From Isotricha intestinalis (lineage: Eukaryota > Ciliophora > Litostomatea > Vestibuliferida > Isotrichidae), in contig JAJJLU010000005.1 in assembly GCA_023807065.1 (NCBI GenBank), forward strand, positions 18,996-82,995: 64,000 bases of DNA. Reading direction: 5' to 3'. This document shows, piece after piece, positions 62,542 to 64,000 of the stretch (position 1 is its first letter; each line of letters opens with the position of its first letter). The notes under the pieces were generated by a model. It worked only from the letters and a program-made list of their open reading frames with translations. It ran no database searches and was not told where the DNA came from. A program made the position numbers and the translations under genes.

Positions 62542-63591
62542 CTAACAATTAATATTTGTGTAATTACACTTAAATAAACTATGATTAGCTTTAAAAATCA
62601 TATTATCAAAAATTAAAGTTTCATTAATTAAAAAAAGCCATGTTCCATTAGTCGAATTTTTTTCTTGAATAAAATGAGAATTGACTTTTCCATCTTTTAA
62701 AATCCATCCAACATTATTTTGATAAAAAATAGTACAATGGAATCTACTTAATAAAGAATCTTCAATAACAACATCACAATTATTATCTCTTCCAATGAAG
62801 ATAAATTTTTGTTCATCTGAATTAAAAATAAGAGGAGAACTTTTATAATCTCCAGTAAAGACTTTTAAATTTAGAATTTTTTCATTGCAAAAATTATTTT
62901 CATCAAAATCAAAAGTACAAACAATATAAGAATTACCAATATTAATTAAGTAATTATCTTGTATTTGAATATCATTTATTATTTTCATAAAAGTTCCAAA
63001 ACCAAATCCACAATCAATAATATAATATTTCATATCATCAGGATTAAATCTTATTTGAAAATGTTTTCCTATAAATCTATTTTCTATATTTTCATCTTTT
63101 GGTTTTATTAAAAAATCTATTTCATTATCATCATTTTCTTCATAACCAAAATAAGTAAAACCATCTTTTTTTTTTCTTAAAGAATTTTCACTTAAACCTA
63201 AAGGATTTATTTTTATTATTTTTCCTTTTGGTAAAATAAATGAATTTAATATTTCTATTTCTAAATGAGGTGATTTATCATATATTTCTTTTATATTTTC
63301 TGTATATGATACTCCATATTTTATGTTATTTATTGAATTTTCTAAATTTTGGTTATTTTGATTTTTATTCATTATTTTTTCTAAATTATTATTTAATGTG
63401 TTTGTTTTAATTAATGAATCTTCTTCTATTTGAATATTTAAAGGACGAGATGTTAAATCTATATTTAAATCTTTATTGTTTTTTTTATTATCTGAATTGT
63501 CTCTTGGAGAATCATTATGTTCTGTTATTAGTTTTGTCCTCTTTTTCAAATTTGTTATTAGTTCTTGATTTTTATTTGATCCTGGATGCAT
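62542..63591 (-). CDS. Tandem FHA-domain protein
   Basis: 349 residues. A disordered, charged start (about 1-100) is followed by a first, degenerate FHA-like domain (about 120-235; IENRFIGKHFQIRFNPDD, then DCGFGFGTFMKI). A canonical FHA domain spans about 250-345: FIGRDNNCDVVIEDSLLSRF, His in SRFHC, and KNSTNGTWL. Arg, Ser and Asn of the GR...SxxH...NxTNGT core are kept, so it should bind phosphothreonine peptides. Ends in TAG. Its start lies only about 370 bp from the telomere. Confidence 0.85.
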   Translation of the reverse strand: MHPGSNKNQELITNLKKRTKLITEHNDSPRDNSDNKKNNKDLNIDLTSRPLNIQIEEDSLIKTNTLNNNLEKIMNKNQNNQNLENSINNIKYGVSYTENIKEIYDKSPHLEIEILNSFILPKGKIIKINPLGLSENSLRKKKDGFTYFGYEENDDNEIDFLIKPKDENIENRFIGKHFQIRFNPDDMKYYIIDCGFGFGTFMKIINDIQIQDNYLINIGNSYIVCTFDFDENNFCNEKILNLKVFTGDYKSSPLIFNSDEQKFIFIGRDNNCDVVIEDSLLSRFHCTIFYQNNVGWILKDGKVNSHFIQEKNSTNGTWLFLINETLIFDNMIFKANHSLFKCNYTNINC

Positions 63592-63961
63592 ACAACACTA
63601 TTTTTAATTGAGGTTTTTTATAAATTTTGTATATTACTAAATCTAAGGTATTTCCCATTTTTTTTTATGAATATTTTTATGTTTTTTTATTTCAAATATA
63701 ATATTTTTAATATTTATTTATTTATACTTTTTTTTTATTGAAATTATCATTTGAAATAAATATATTGATAGTTAATTTTTTAAAGGTATTTTTTTTTTTC
63801 TATTAATTAATAGTTCTTTCGTAATTAATTTATTATTTTCAATATATTTAAATATTAAGTTTTTTTATTTTCCTCATTTATAAATTAATTTCCTAATTTA
63901 TTTTTTATTATCATTAAAATATTTTTTAACATTATTATTATTAAATTTTATATTTCATCAT
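63592..63961. other. Subtelomeric non-coding stretch
   Basis: About 370 bp of AT-rich DNA between the FHA gene start and the telomere; it holds that gene's promoter. No subtelomeric repeat or ORF is seen. Confidence 0.6.
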
Positions 63962-64000
63962 GGGGATTGGGGATTGGGGATTGGGGATTGGGGATTGGGG
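63962..64000 (+). repeat. Telomere repeats (GGGGATT)n
   Basis: Five complete GGGGATT units plus GGGG run to the window's last base. The G-rich strand reads 5' to 3' towards the end, the correct orientation for a right-hand chromosome end. The complement is CCCCAAT. Confidence 0.95.

Overview
This window is the gene-dense end of a eukaryotic chromosome, most likely the macronuclear genome of a ciliate with the standard genetic code. The base composition is extremely AT-rich. Introns are tiny (26 to 51 nt, GT...AG). Genes have almost no spacing and are mixed on both strands, often in divergent pairs. The right edge is a G-strand telomere, (GGGGATT)5GGGG. TAA, TAG and TGA all end genes, which excludes the reassigned codes of Tetrahymena, Paramecium and Blepharisma. 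From memory, the complementary motif CCCCAAT is the telomere repeat reported for rumen litostome ciliates such as Entodinium. That assignment is an inference I could not check.

Layout. Positions 1-9.5 kb hold a 5'-truncated coiled-coil protein resembling QRICH2/DUF4795, the radial spoke protein RSPH9, a secreted bacterial-type C39-like peptidase, RNA polymerase II subunit RPB2, and a HAD-like/Dpy-30 protein. Positions 9.6-25 kb hold a secreted S9 peptidase, a GTPase fused to an HSP20-like domain, a membrane-anchored bZIP factor, a large unknown protein, a DENN protein, a calmodulin-like protein and a Not4-like protein without its RING. Positions 25-44 kb hold a B-box/kelch protein, a small membrane protein, an ankyrin protein, a USP-type deubiquitinase, a second GTPase-HSP20 gene, a SAC3/GANP protein apparently cut by an in-frame stop, a ubiquitin-like/RRM-like protein, an LRR protein and a two-pass membrane protein. 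Positions 44-64 kb hold an alpha/beta hydrolase, a RING membrane protein, a second ankyrin protein, a possible TULIP-type secreted protein, a 7TM receptor, a TMC-like channel, a cyclic-nucleotide-dependent kinase, an FHA protein and the telomere.

Themes. The gene set fits a ciliated cell: radial spoke head, ciliary coiled coil, Dpy-30 docking motif, TMC-like channel, PKG-like kinase and calmodulin-like protein. General nuclear machinery is also present (RPB2, SAC3, Not4). Nothing here is an operon or a bacterial-style system. The most unusual items are the recently duplicated GTPase plus alpha-crystallin proteins, the SAC3 gene that stays open past its TAA, the ATF6/bZIP28-like tethered bZIP factor, and the RING-less Not4. 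Seven short introns were placed by reading-frame continuity; they add missing ends to six genes that look shorter as simple ORFs. No tRNA, rRNA, CRISPR or transposon was seen.
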